Part shown: one piece after another, positions 36,501 through 46,922 of the stretch | Position numbering within the stretch: the first letter of the stretch is position 1 | Layout: each line of letters begins with the position of its first letter | NCBI GenBank assembly: GCA_916610825.1 | Contig: OU744450.1 | Span: forward strand, 6,282,030 to 6,346,029 | From: Haliclystus octoradiatus | Lineage: Eukaryota; Cnidaria; Staurozoa; Stauromedusae; Haliclystidae | DNA: 64,000 bases | Direction of reading: 5' to 3' | Translations under genes and position numbers: made by a program | Notes under the pieces: generated by a model | Seen by the model: the letters and a program-made list of their open reading frames with translations, nothing else | The model's database searches: none | What the model was told of the DNA's origin: nothing

Positions 36501-36894
36501 TCATAACATGTATGCTTACAATTTTCACTTGAACATATTATTATAATCGTAGTATATCATTTCTGCAAATTAAATGCTTCAATAAGAATATTGAATGTTA
36601 TCATTATCTGCTGCCATTTGCAATACTATGTACCGCATCAGCTTAAATAATACTACTTGTATCATGATTTAAACTGCGAATACGAAAGCAATGCCAAACA
36701 AACATTTCCTGTAAAAGTACGGTCAATTTGATAAATATTTAGGATTGCATTTTCAACTTCTAGGGTAGTGCATTTACACCCCTAAGGTGTAAATGCAAAA
36801 TTGAGGGGTAAATTTTTTACATTTGCATTTACACCCCAAAAGTGTGAATTCACACCCCAAAAGTCATGCTTTTACACTTTAATTTTTAAGAGTG
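33547..36894. mobile_element. 3.35-kb gene-less DNA transposon with TA target duplication
   Basis: Ends are inverted repeats: CACTCTTAAAACTAAAGGTG at the left, and CACTCTTAAAAATTAAAGTG read inward from the right, with similarity for about 45 bp. It is flanked by TA (33545-33546 and 36895-36896). The U1 copy at about 21986 is the empty site, gacactacgtgatgatgag. Copies of a gggtgtaaatgc-like word lie in both orientations just inside the ends. The interior is very AT-rich and has no open frame with recognisable domains. CACT ends with TA suggest the CMC (CACTA/Mirage/Chapaev) group, but Tc1/mariner-like origin is not excluded. Confidence 0.88.
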
Positions 36895-38367
36895 TACGTG
36901 ATAATGAGACATTTTTGAAACCCACAATATACGAAAAAGAACAATTCCGAGGCAGAGTGTGTCAGAAAAAGAATAACACGTATAGTAAAATACATTACAT
37001 TCCAGCTTACCTGTCTTGATTGCCTATATATAAAGGTTAATCTTCATAAGAGAAACTGCTCCCTCCAAGTAACTAAGCCTTCATTAACATGTTTCTTTTG
37101 CCCTGGTCTGATGCACATAAAATTGTTTGCAACGATTGGAATTTGTTTCATTATGTTGTAATATGTACACATATAATAACAAGATTATATGAAATAATGA
37201 AAATGGTTTCGATCCAATAAACAATAAGACCCCTACGGTTTATCAGATACATTTTCTATTATACAGACTATTATTTCATATAAAATTCAAATAAGTATAT
37301 CCAATGAAGACGATATTAAGAATAATTATTGGCTGACCAGTCGGATTTGAGGACAATAAAGTGTAGGTAAAAGCTTAATAATGCCTTTCGCTGATGGGAA
37401 TAAAAATGAACATAATGGAATGGTTCTGATTCTACTTATTTCTTGTTGTTGAGATCGTAAATAGATTGGATGGATAAATTCAGAAGCATAGTCGTCAAAC
37501 GTTTCAACCAAATAGTGACCTTTTTCAACTAGTGAATGTAGAATAAAAAGTTTTAACAACGTTTGTCGAACAAAAACGTTAACCGTCACTGGCAGTTTCA
37601 AAGTTGAATAGCTTTTTCAATTTTTATTTATTTAAAAATATCGGGGCAGATAGGTAGTAAATTTAATAAGGTAAATGATCCAAAAAAAAAATTGAAAATC
37701 GGTTGCAAGAGAATTTCCAATTTTGTGTTTCTCGATGACCTACTAGATCTTGACTGAAGGACCTGGCCTGGTACTAGCTCATGTGCGGACTTTGGCTCTG
37801 AATTCTATCGATCATATAAATATATCTATGGCTGATTCATCATTCAGCTTATCTTAATACTAATAGCTATTTTCATCGCAAAGATATGTCAACCTATCTA
37901 AAGTTATACCTAATACTCAGTTGTAAATGATAAAAAGTCAGCTAGAACATCATTATTCATATTTGATTTCCGTAACTATGATTAAATATATATTTTTCAG
38001 CGACATTTGTCTGTATTGGAAATTGAAGCATTCCCTGTTTCTATTGCAATCATACATTCTGCTGTGCAACAGTGTGAGTAACTGTGCGTGTACCACAGGA
38101 GCCACAGTATGTTAATCCCTGGGAATATTCCATTGCGCTAAGAAGCACAGCCATATATATATATATACAAGAGCTGGAACATGCTCTGAACACGCCGCTT
38201 CGCGAGCTGATTGGTTGCGCTCTTTTTGCTTGACTGCAGGACGCCATTTTTGTCTAACTTTTTTGCGCGAAACAGAATCTTTGGTATACAAGGACGGAAT
38301 TCAACTTACTTTATTTACATTCCTGAAGTTTTTAACGTTAAATCATCCTCAAGACGATAAAAATCGA
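36895..38367 (+). repeat. VCBS duplicon, copy U2 (right part)
   Basis: Continues after the element with cgtgataatgagacattttt, matching 21990 onward, then across the ISL2EU empty site near 37240 and on to blocks shared with 28193-29130 and 3700-4262. It ends after cctcaagacgataaaaatc at about 38367. No gene. Confidence 0.85.
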
Positions 38368-38369
38368 AA

Positions 38370-38890
38370 GCACAGAACTCTCTAAGGTCCTGTATAATAT
38401 AGAGGTGAACCAATCAATAACAGCATAACCAACAGAATTCCAATATATCATGAGGCTCAGATAGATGGTCATGCATGGAGATTAACAGTCAAGGAGCGTT
38501 TCACAAGTCTGCTGGAGTTAGGAATAGTAGACAAAGATGTTCAAACATTTTATTTATTCATTCTAAAAAATACATGTTTTATGAATCATACAGTATAAAA
38601 ATGTATTCTTAAGTACATTATTCGAAAAATAATTCTACCACGACTATTCCTCTTGTCTTGATAAATCAACATCCCCAGCTCTTTTTTCTCTTTTGATAAA
38701 ATCCAACAATTTTTGTGTTTAAAAGGAATCGTGGTTAAGAGTTCAACAGTAAATGTTTGAGGCTAATTTATGAATGTTTGAAAGCAGTCTCGTTTAGAGG
38801 AAGGAATGAAACTACAGACTGATGTATAAGTAACTGCAATAACGGTCTTTGGACAATTCTAATTTCGAAACGTAGTATATGCTGCCTCCG
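38370..38890. other. Unassigned DNA
   Basis: About 520 bases with no recognisable gene or repeat. Confidence 0.4.
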
Positions 38891-38904
38891 CTCGTACAGA
38901 ACAA

Positions 38905-39276
38905 AGGCTGATTTCTAATAGGCAAAAATTTCGCTGCAGCGAATTTTTCGCGGCGAAATGAGCCAATACACCAGCGTAGTGTAACATTGAAGCACTTCAT
39001 GAGTGGCTATGGTAATTCGCTTCAGCGAAAATTTTAGTTGGAGCAGTTCCTACTGTTTTGTGATTCAATTCGGTGAAAAAACTTAAAACCAATCACAGCA
39101 TTGCATTGGTGTTGTCATGGTATGAGGTCAAAGGGGCCATATATGGATTTACAAAATTCTAAATTTCGAAAAAAAACTCGCGCATGATTCGGTGGAAACC
39201 ATTCAACGAAGTTCACCACAAAATCCCCCACGAAAAATTCGCAGCAGCCAAATTTTCGACTAGTGGAAACCAGTCT
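38905..39276. mobile_element. Short MITE with imperfect inverted ends
   Basis: AGGCTGATTTCTAATAGG at the left corresponds to AGACTGGTTTCCACTAGT read inward from the right, continuing with aaaatttcgctgcagcgaat versus aaaatttggctgctgcgaat. Arms are about 50 bp at roughly 80 percent. The similarity may extend a few bases outward through a shared GCTCG. Interior is non-coding. No target duplication could be settled. Confidence 0.7.
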
Positions 39277-39649
39277 TATAGACCGAGCGACACAGAACTA
39301 AAACGGCAGGTTTTTCCCGCCAGCTTGAAAATCATAAAAAGTGTTCATAAAAATATGCTAAACAATTCCCTATTTCTTGATGATTAAATTTTATTGCAAA
39401 CCCAATAAAAATCCAATTTATATTTCATGGTTCACGGTCAAAGCCTTCTTATCATTTTGAGAAAATGCTGGATGTGAGCTTCATGGTCTTTGATTCTTTT
39501 GTTCTCCCAAGATTATGCCAATTCATAGAAGCATGACCAAAACACAAAATGTATGAATTAAGAGGCCTCTGACTGTGAAACGATTTATAAATACATCGCT
39601 GATGAGTTCCACAATCAAATTTGACTAAAACAAGAAACGGGAATACTAA

Positions 39650-39969
39650 AAGTATTTACTGTATGAAAACATGCAAAAGTGGTGACATTCACACCAAAGG
39701 ATTTTATGAAGCGATGCTAGAGATACGCAACAGTCCTACTTTTCACGGTAGATCACCTGCACAGATCGTATTTGGCCTCCTCAATCCGTAACCGGGTGTT
39801 TGCCCACTATTCGTCATTTTTAACTCAATGGGTATCTTGAACTTAATCTTCCACCCAAAATGCAAAACAGCAAATTCAATCAAACAAAGCACACTACGAT
39901 CAAACTTCAAACTCCCTGCCTCCTCTTCATGTTGGAAACTATATTCTACTACATGAATCTACGTCAAAA
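39650..39969 (+). pseudogene. gypsy integrase relic, 5' side of P-element insertion
   Basis: Reads GFYEAMLEIRNSPTFHGRSP near 39706-39766, the conserved end of a gypsy integrase core, then after a stop and shifts the C-terminal part (LPPLHVGNYILLHES near 39919-39962). The frame is interrupted exactly by the P-superfamily transposon at 39970. A second piece lies at 45629-45760. It is a different copy from the element at 6101. Confidence 0.85.
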
Positions 39970-40054
39970 CATAGTTAGTAGAGAAAACTCTGGTTGGGAA
40001 ACATTCTCGAAATGGGCCTGGGACTGAGATGAGGTGATTGTTTTCATTCACTTT

Positions 40055-40081
40055 GTCACGTGACTTTTTACCGTGTAATCG
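40055..40081. repeat. Left subterminal inverted repeat of the P element
   Basis: Pairs with 45516-45542 (24 of 27 bases). Contains CACGTG and a ttttaccgtg core. Internal inverted repeats also occur in known P elements, where they aid transposition; here they are candidate transposase-binding sites. Confidence 0.8.
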
Positions 40082-40255
40082 ATTTTTTAACACATTGGTT
40101 TTACTATGTTTACAACGCGGATGTTGATCGTTTTATTTGCTATCAACTTGACGTTAGTACTGAATTATAATATTAAACAACATTGATAATACATTTATAA
40201 TCGTTCATAGTATCTTGGATTATAAAGTTTTTCTAGATACAAGTTAGTTTTTAAC

Positions 40256-43200
40256 ATGGGAGGCGATAATTGTTGTGTTTACGGATGTGGTTCTCATCGT
40301 GATCCAAAGAAGAAAGGAATTGGAATATTCAAGGTACCAAACAGAAAATCAAAAGAATATCAAGAGTGGAGAGCACTTTTTTTAGATGAATTGACGAAAT
40401 CCAGAACAGTAGACGAAGACTTTAAAACGCAGATAAAGAATGACAGAGTGTATGCGTGTGAAGAACATTTTCATCCGCATGAAATAGAAACATGTAAGGG
40501 CTTGTTTTTAGATTCAAGTTGCTTAGCCTAAGATGATTATTATCTGAACAGGTTGAGCATGATTACATGATCAATCCACAAAAGCACAAGTTTATGTGTA
40601 TAAAATATCCCATCGTTTTGTTATAGACTAAAATTATTGGACCTGATCATAGTTACCTGATTGATGTTGTGATTGAGATGAGGCACGGGCAGTATATATA
40701 TAGCCTCTGCAGTTTTGATCAAATAATACACATTTATTTAGATACGTGTATACGTGTTAGCATGTTCCAAGTATGGGCCCTAACTATATATCAATGTCAG
40801 GTGGGGAGATTTGACACAATTCATAGTCCCAGAGGCATACAGCTGACTATAGTTTATGAACTGAGACTTTCAATGTGATCAACTATGATGTGATCATAAA
40901 TTATGAGTGGGTGGCTTTCAAATAATTTATTGTTAAGTAAGGTATAATGTTATTTTTATTGCAGTTGTCGGTAACACAATGACCAAGAAATTCCTGAAAT
41001 TTGGAGTGGTTCCAACCCTGAAAATGCCACAGAAGAGTCATCCAACTCCTACTCCCAAACCCCGGAAAGAAAGAACTGTTGTTGCTTCCATGTCTACTGG
41101 AGAACCCCCTGAAAAAGTAGAAAAACTGTATTGCTACAAAGATTTCAATGATTTGCATTCCCGAGTAGACTCATTGACAACATTAAAATATTGGAACAAA
41201 GAAAGGCAGCATGACCGTTTAATATTAAAAAAATTTATTATAGGTACATTGTTACCAAAATTTGAAGTTACGATTGATGTTGATTTAAACTTTCATATAT
41301 CTTATTACAATTGGTTTTTACCTGATACACATGAATTGTATAGCAAATATTTTCGCAGTATGAGAAATGTCTTCACATCAAATCTTGTTAAAGAGATCGA
41401 AGGTATGACTATATGCAAAGGCATACCTTTCTTAGAATTATCTTCAAAATTCTGCTACCACATTGTGCCATTAGCGTTTGATCCCATTAATGAAGATCAC
41501 ACAGAGGAAACTTATCCTCATACGTCGGTTTACCGTTCCAAAGACTGTGATATATTAGTAGAAACTGAACGGTGCAGTAATTGCTCAGCTGAAAATGTTA
41601 AGGCCAAAAAATCAATTGATAGAAAACAAAAAAAAATAAACACGCCAGCCCATGTAAATGCACCTGTATCACAAACAAATCCCATTAGACTAAAACTTAC
41701 TTTGCAAGAACAGCGCAAAGAAAATGAACAGCTGAAAAAAAAACTCCTGGAAATAAATGCAGAATTAGCAATTGCAAAAGGCATTCAGTTAGATCCGGAG
41801 CTAAGCAATGACATTGATCAGATTATCACTGCATCTGAAAGCGATGTTTCTCCTTTTATGCAACTGTTCTGGGAGGAGCAAAAGAAAATTTCAACAAAAA
41901 ATGCGAAAGGGGTCCGATATCACCCCATGATTATCAGGTTTTGCTTATCATTGGTAGCAAAATCTCCTTCTTGCTATGAAGAGATACGACAGTCAAAAAT
42001 TCTCATACTGCCAAGCCAAAGAAGATTAAGGGATTACAGAAACTGGATTAGACCCAGTCCTGGATTTCAGGAACCTGTTATTCAAACTCTAATTGCAGAA
42101 ACAGCAACATATGAGGGTCCCCAGAGATTCGTTGGTATCATCATTGATGAGATGAAAGTATCGTCAAATCTAGTTTTTGATAAAGTTACTGGCGATTTAA
42201 TTGGATATGTGGACCTTGGCGATCCTGATGTTAATTTTGCAACTGTTGAGCATCAGGATGAAGTTGCTACACATGCATTAGTTATTTTGGTGAGAGGAAT
42301 TTGTACACAGCTCAAGTTTTCGCTAGCCTATTTTGCCACTACTGGCGCTACATGTGCACAGCTAATGCCATTAATATGGGATGCAATTTGTATTTTAGAG
42401 TTACAATGTAATTTACAAGTGATCAGTATTACAGCTGACGGAGCTTCTCCTAACCGCTCATTCTTTAACCTGCATAAAAACATGATCGATACCGCTGACG
42501 ATGATATTTGCTACCGAACTAAGAATATTTATGCTCCAGAACGTTATGTTTATTTCTTTGCTGATGCCCCCCATTTAATGAAAACTGCCAGAAACTGCCT
42601 GCATAATTCAGGTTCTGGATCATGCACACGTTATATGTGGAATAATGGCGATAACATTTTATGGGAGCATATCTCTCAGCTGTACTATGATGACATGGGC
42701 AGATCTTTAAAGCTCCTACCCCGTTTAACGTATGAACATATTAATTTAACTTCTTACTCAGTGATGAGGGTTTGCTTGGCTACACAAGTTTTAAGTTCTT
42801 CGGTTGCGAAAGTTATTCAGGAGTTTGGATCTCAAAATACTGCAGCAACTGGAATATTTTGCAGTATGATGGACACATTTTTTGACTGCCTAAATGTGAG
42901 GAGTATGACCGAATATACTAAAAAGAGAAAACCTTTCCTAGCACCATATGAATCTACAGAAGACCCAAGATTTGAATGGCTTGAAAATGATTTCCTGGTT
43001 TATCTAGAAAAATGGAAATCTAGCATTGAAAACAGACCTGGTGAATTTAATGCATCAGAAAAAACTGCTATGTTTTTATCAAGACAGACATTCGAAGGAT
43101 TAAAAATAACAAGTCTCTCGACAATTGCGGTTGTAAAGTTCTTACTGAATAACGGTGCAAAATATGTATTAACGGAACGCTTCTGCCAAGACCCACTAGA

Positions 43201-43405
43201 AGAATATTTCGGTGAACAGAGGAAACTTGGCAGGAGAAACGATAATCCTGACATGTTTCAGTTTGGTTACCAAGCAAATACGTTACGCACTCAGCGCTCT
43301 GTTTCTTGCCAGAGTGGGAACACTAGGGGAAGACACGACAAACAGAAAGCCTGGTTTAATGTCAGTGAGGAAAAGCTACCATGTAGAAAACCACAACGAG
43401 ATTAA
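40256..43405 (+). CDS. THAP9/P-element-type transposase, two exons
   Basis: Exon 1 40256-40493, intron 40494-40964 (GTAAGG donor, TTTTTATTGCAG acceptor), exon 2 40965-43405; the join keeps frame and gives about 892 residues. The THAP finger is split by the intron: C7-x3-C11 ... C68-x2-H71 in exon 1, and the closing [10 protein letters not shown] in exon 2. Exon 2 (numbered from M 40979) has a coiled coil at about 240-265, then the RNase H-like core with D390 (GIIIDEMKV), a [14 protein letters not shown] block, D487 (ITADGASPN), the DAPHLMK block and D738-x2-E741 ([11 protein letters not shown]), matching the D-x2-E end of P transposases. It ends about 60 residues later, without the C-terminal helical part that I expect in THAP9-like proteins. 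Confidence 0.92.
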
Positions 43406-43733
43406 TATTATTAATACTTATCATTTTCAAACACGTAGAATATTTGTATCATAACATTTACATAGCATAGTGTTAAAAATATTGGTCACTATTGACAGGT
43501 GGACATTCTAAAAGGGGCTATATTTAACAGGAGATGAATCTTTCAGTTACTGAAAATTGACCTCATAGACCTATATATATACAGTGAATTCCAGGTATAT
43601 TATGTTATCCTTCCAATAAATAGAACACTTTAGAAAATTCACCTGTCATAGTGGTCACTATTTTCAATTTCAAAAAATTGACTGTTTTATGCATATTATT
43701 CACATTTATGCTTTACTAAATATTAAGTTACAG
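43406..43733. other. Spacer between convergent P-element genes
   Basis: 328 bases, non-coding. Contains an imperfect inverted repeat: 43484-43524 (ggtcactattgacaggtgg at its start) pairs with 43617-43656 at roughly 75 percent. Confidence 0.7.
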
Positions 43734-45464
43734 TTAAATGTCACTTGACCTTTGTATTTCTTTTCTTAAGGCTTTGCTTTTATTTCTCTTGTTTTTAATT
43801 TTAAATGTTTGAATGATATCACGTGCATAGGAGAAACATCTTACCCTTACATACAGCAATACCATTGAGTGTAGTAAGTCTTTAGCTAATGTTTTACTTG
43901 GTTGAACGTCAACAGTCCCCACAACTGTGTTATAAATGTCCAATACGTGTTCATTATTGACAACTTCCAAAACAATTTCATCATAGCTAATATTTTTACT
44001 TCCAGGGGGTGGGGTGCTTTTACGAAATTCCTGTTCGCAAATCAGAAAGATTTCATAGGCGTTTTCAGATATTGACCATAATCCCCCTCTTGTTAAGCAA
44101 TTGGTTAGCCTGTTCGTCGATGTATCATCATCTTCTTTAAAAGAGAGCAATATGGCTTGCGAGTGCTGGCTTTTCAAAAATTTGTATCGTCGCCGAGATG
44201 TATGTTTCTTATGCAGGTTATGCAGCACATACCCACCAATGTATTGCAGACCATTCTTTTCTATTTCTGATATTGGTATCACAGCAGCTGCTACAGACGC
44301 ATGTTTAGATCTACAGGTATTTAAAATTTGATCAGCTAATTTGGTTGAAAGTAATGTTGCAGCATGCCGTGACAAATTTGGGAACAGTTTATGACTGTTT
44401 AAAGGAACATTACAGTAAAATTTGCTATAAAATTTATCCGGGGTGGATTTCTTTCGAGCCAATTTGAATAGACTGTACAGCATATCATACTCACAGCTAT
44501 CTGACTTGAGTTCTTGAAACTGTAATATTGCCATTTCCTCGCGGATGGTACTTGGGTATACAGTTGTTGTTTGCACTTTCACCCTCGCATCCTCGACAGC
44601 TTGCCAGAGCTCCTGATTAGTCATTGACACATTCCCAATCTCTGGCACATTGCTTTCAAAAGGTGCTGGCAAAATCGAATTGTGCATGGCAGTTATATGT
44701 CGTTTTAATCCTCCTTTACTTTTGCAAACTTTTGCACAATATGAACACTCAAGTTGATCACCTTCAACCTATTAATAAAATAGGCCAATATATGTCTTTA
44801 TGTGTTTGTTGAATATAAATAAACACAGCAAACAATGAAGCAGATAAATATAGGCTAATGAATTATAATTTTGATCATATGTTGACATTTCGTTAATATA
44901 GCCTACTGAAATAGGACACCTTTTGAAAGAAATATGAAAAAGCTGGGAATAGGATAAACAATCTGATATGTTGCTAAATTGAAATCCAAGAATCTCCAGA
45001 AAAAGACAAGGCATGAAACCCTCTTCTTGTATTTCGAAAATAAGAATAAAAGATATTGGCACCCAATACTTTATAAATAGAGAAATTTTAAACAAAATAT
45101 GTCAAACAACATTGCTTAATTTGTCGATTAATTTGTAGTGTGTTCTGCTAAAAAAAACGCCAGCCATAATTCCGAGGGCATGGTCAGCATTTAAAAGGTT
45201 TTTAAGTCTTCAAGAGCAATTTCAGGAAGAGAAATCCTGATAAATTCGAGTTTCAACGCTCTAATATTGATTGTAAGAGTTCTCTCAACATTTTAGTTTT
45301 ATCGATGAAAAATAGGGATATTCATCAAAATAATTACAAAAACTCACCAAGTCTGAAGCATCCGCAAAACTTTCTTCTATATCTTCTGATTCTTCTAAAG
45401 CGTCTAAAATTGCGTCGAAGTTATCACCAAAATAAAAGAGATCACTATCATTAGACATAGACAT
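43734..45464 (-). CDS. C2H2-finger protein with P-transposase C-terminal-like module
   Basis: Exon 1 45464-45348 (39 codons, acidic: MSMSNDSDLFYFGDNF at the start), intron 45347-44769 (GTGAGT donor, TTAATAG acceptor), exon 2 44768-43734. The join is in phase and gives 383 residues. Exon 2 opens with a C2H2 zinc finger (CSYCAKVCKSKGGLKRHITA plus MH) that the 317-aa open frame from 44687 alone would miss. The rest is helical with a YIGGYVLHNL motif, which resembles the C-terminal region of THAP9/P-type transposases (GYV.RKL-like). It may supply in trans the part that the transposase lacks, or be a regulator that binds the same ends. Splice sites are predicted by eye. Confidence 0.8.
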
Positions 45465-45628
45465 CTCTGCTTGTTTCAGTCAATCTTCAGTTATGAATTT
45501 TGTTTCATGGCTTGACGATTGCACGGTAAAAAACCACGTGACCAATTTCTGACCTCTTGTCCTTGAACAATAGGCAAATGACGTCAATGGTTTCTGTTTC
45601 CCAACCAGAGTTTTCTCTACTAACTATG

Positions 45629-45760
45629 GTCAAAACGATGGCAACAGCGTGGTAAAGTCACTCAAATATTTCGTGAACGCGACTACGAAGTCCGATTAGA
45701 CTCCGGATCATTATTACGTCGTAATCGACGCTTCTTACGCCTACTGAAGAAAGAACCTCC
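45629..45760 (+). pseudogene. gypsy integrase relic, 3' side of P-element insertion
   Basis: Continues the C-terminal integrase frame from 39969 with a block like VTQIFRERDYEVRLDSG and ends near RRNRRFLRLLKK. The phase fits only when a single GTCAAAA is counted, which confirms the target duplication. Confidence 0.85.
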
Positions 45761-46922
45761 ATCACAGCGACCAACTACTCCTAACTACTGTGGCAACTCC
45801 ATCTACATGTACTACTGTGGCACCTCCACATACCTCTCCTAATAGCAGACCTAAATGTTGCACTATTCCTCCTCGTCGTTATACTAACTCAACCCTATTA
45901 ATATTAATATTATCACAGAATTACATTACCATTACAACTTCAATATCATCAAATATTTTATTACTATTCAATATAGAATTTTGAGAAACTCGTAACAGAC
46001 CTAATCAATACATTTTCATTATTATAGCCTACTTATATCTTAAGAAAGGAGATGATGTATCTGACTACGCATGCGTCAGACTAGAATAGATTGAGCTAGA
46101 ACTACAGACATGTCTTCTATTTGTTCATATCTATCATATACAACAGTTAGAGGTAGGGATATCCTGTGCTGTGAGTTTTTGTCTAGCTGGTTTGTTTGAG
46201 CCTGTTTTCTTAGCTAGAATGGAAATGTATGATGGGGTTCTCTTGTATTTTATGATTTTATGGACTTGTTGAGATGGTATATAGTTATAAAATTGGAGGT
46301 ATCAGATACAAACGATTAATGGGCTTGTACTGTATCCTTATGGATCTGGTCGCCTGGTTGATGGTTCAAATGTGCTTCAAATCAGGATGTGTCGGATAGG
46401 GGTGTTTTGAGGAGGGTTCTGAACTTCTGTTCTTATTGCTCTTTTTTACTGTACTACACTTGATTGAGTCACATGAAATAAGCACCACTTCAAGTCACGT
46501 GGTTTCTCAGCCGAATTTGTTTATCCAAATTACTCAGTGTCTGTGGATACAACCCCATTGAGAAATGTACATATTAGATGGAATGATCTATGTACTTTTA
46601 ACTTGTGTTTAATATTTCGTATTTGATATAATTATGTTTATCTGTCATTTTCACACTTTCAAAAATGCATCACTGAGTATCATGCTCGTTGTTTTTACAG
46701 GTGTATATATGGCTATAATGGCTGTTGTATGATTTCATCAAACACAATACCAGATAACAAGTAAATTCATATTTCTTTTAAATTATCACAAACAATTTCC
46801 ACAATCGGAATCATGGATTATAAAGACACTACAAGACATCAATTTAGTAATTGTAAAGTATATGTCTGCTAAAAAGGATTACATAACTGCCTTAAGTTAA
46901 ACTGATAATTGATTAATTAGAC

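Larger units (their letters stand above)
39970..45628. mobile_element. P-superfamily DNA transposon with two convergent genes
   Basis: 5,659 bp. Perfect 34-bp terminal inverted repeats begin CATAGTTAGTAGAGAAAACT. A 7-bp target duplication GTCAAAA flanks it (39963-39969 and 45629-45635). The gypsy frame on both sides continues in phase once the insert and one duplication are left out. Subterminal 27-bp inverted repeats at 40055-40081 and 45516-45542 differ at 3 positions. Both genes are open, so the element may be autonomous and young. Confidence 0.95.
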
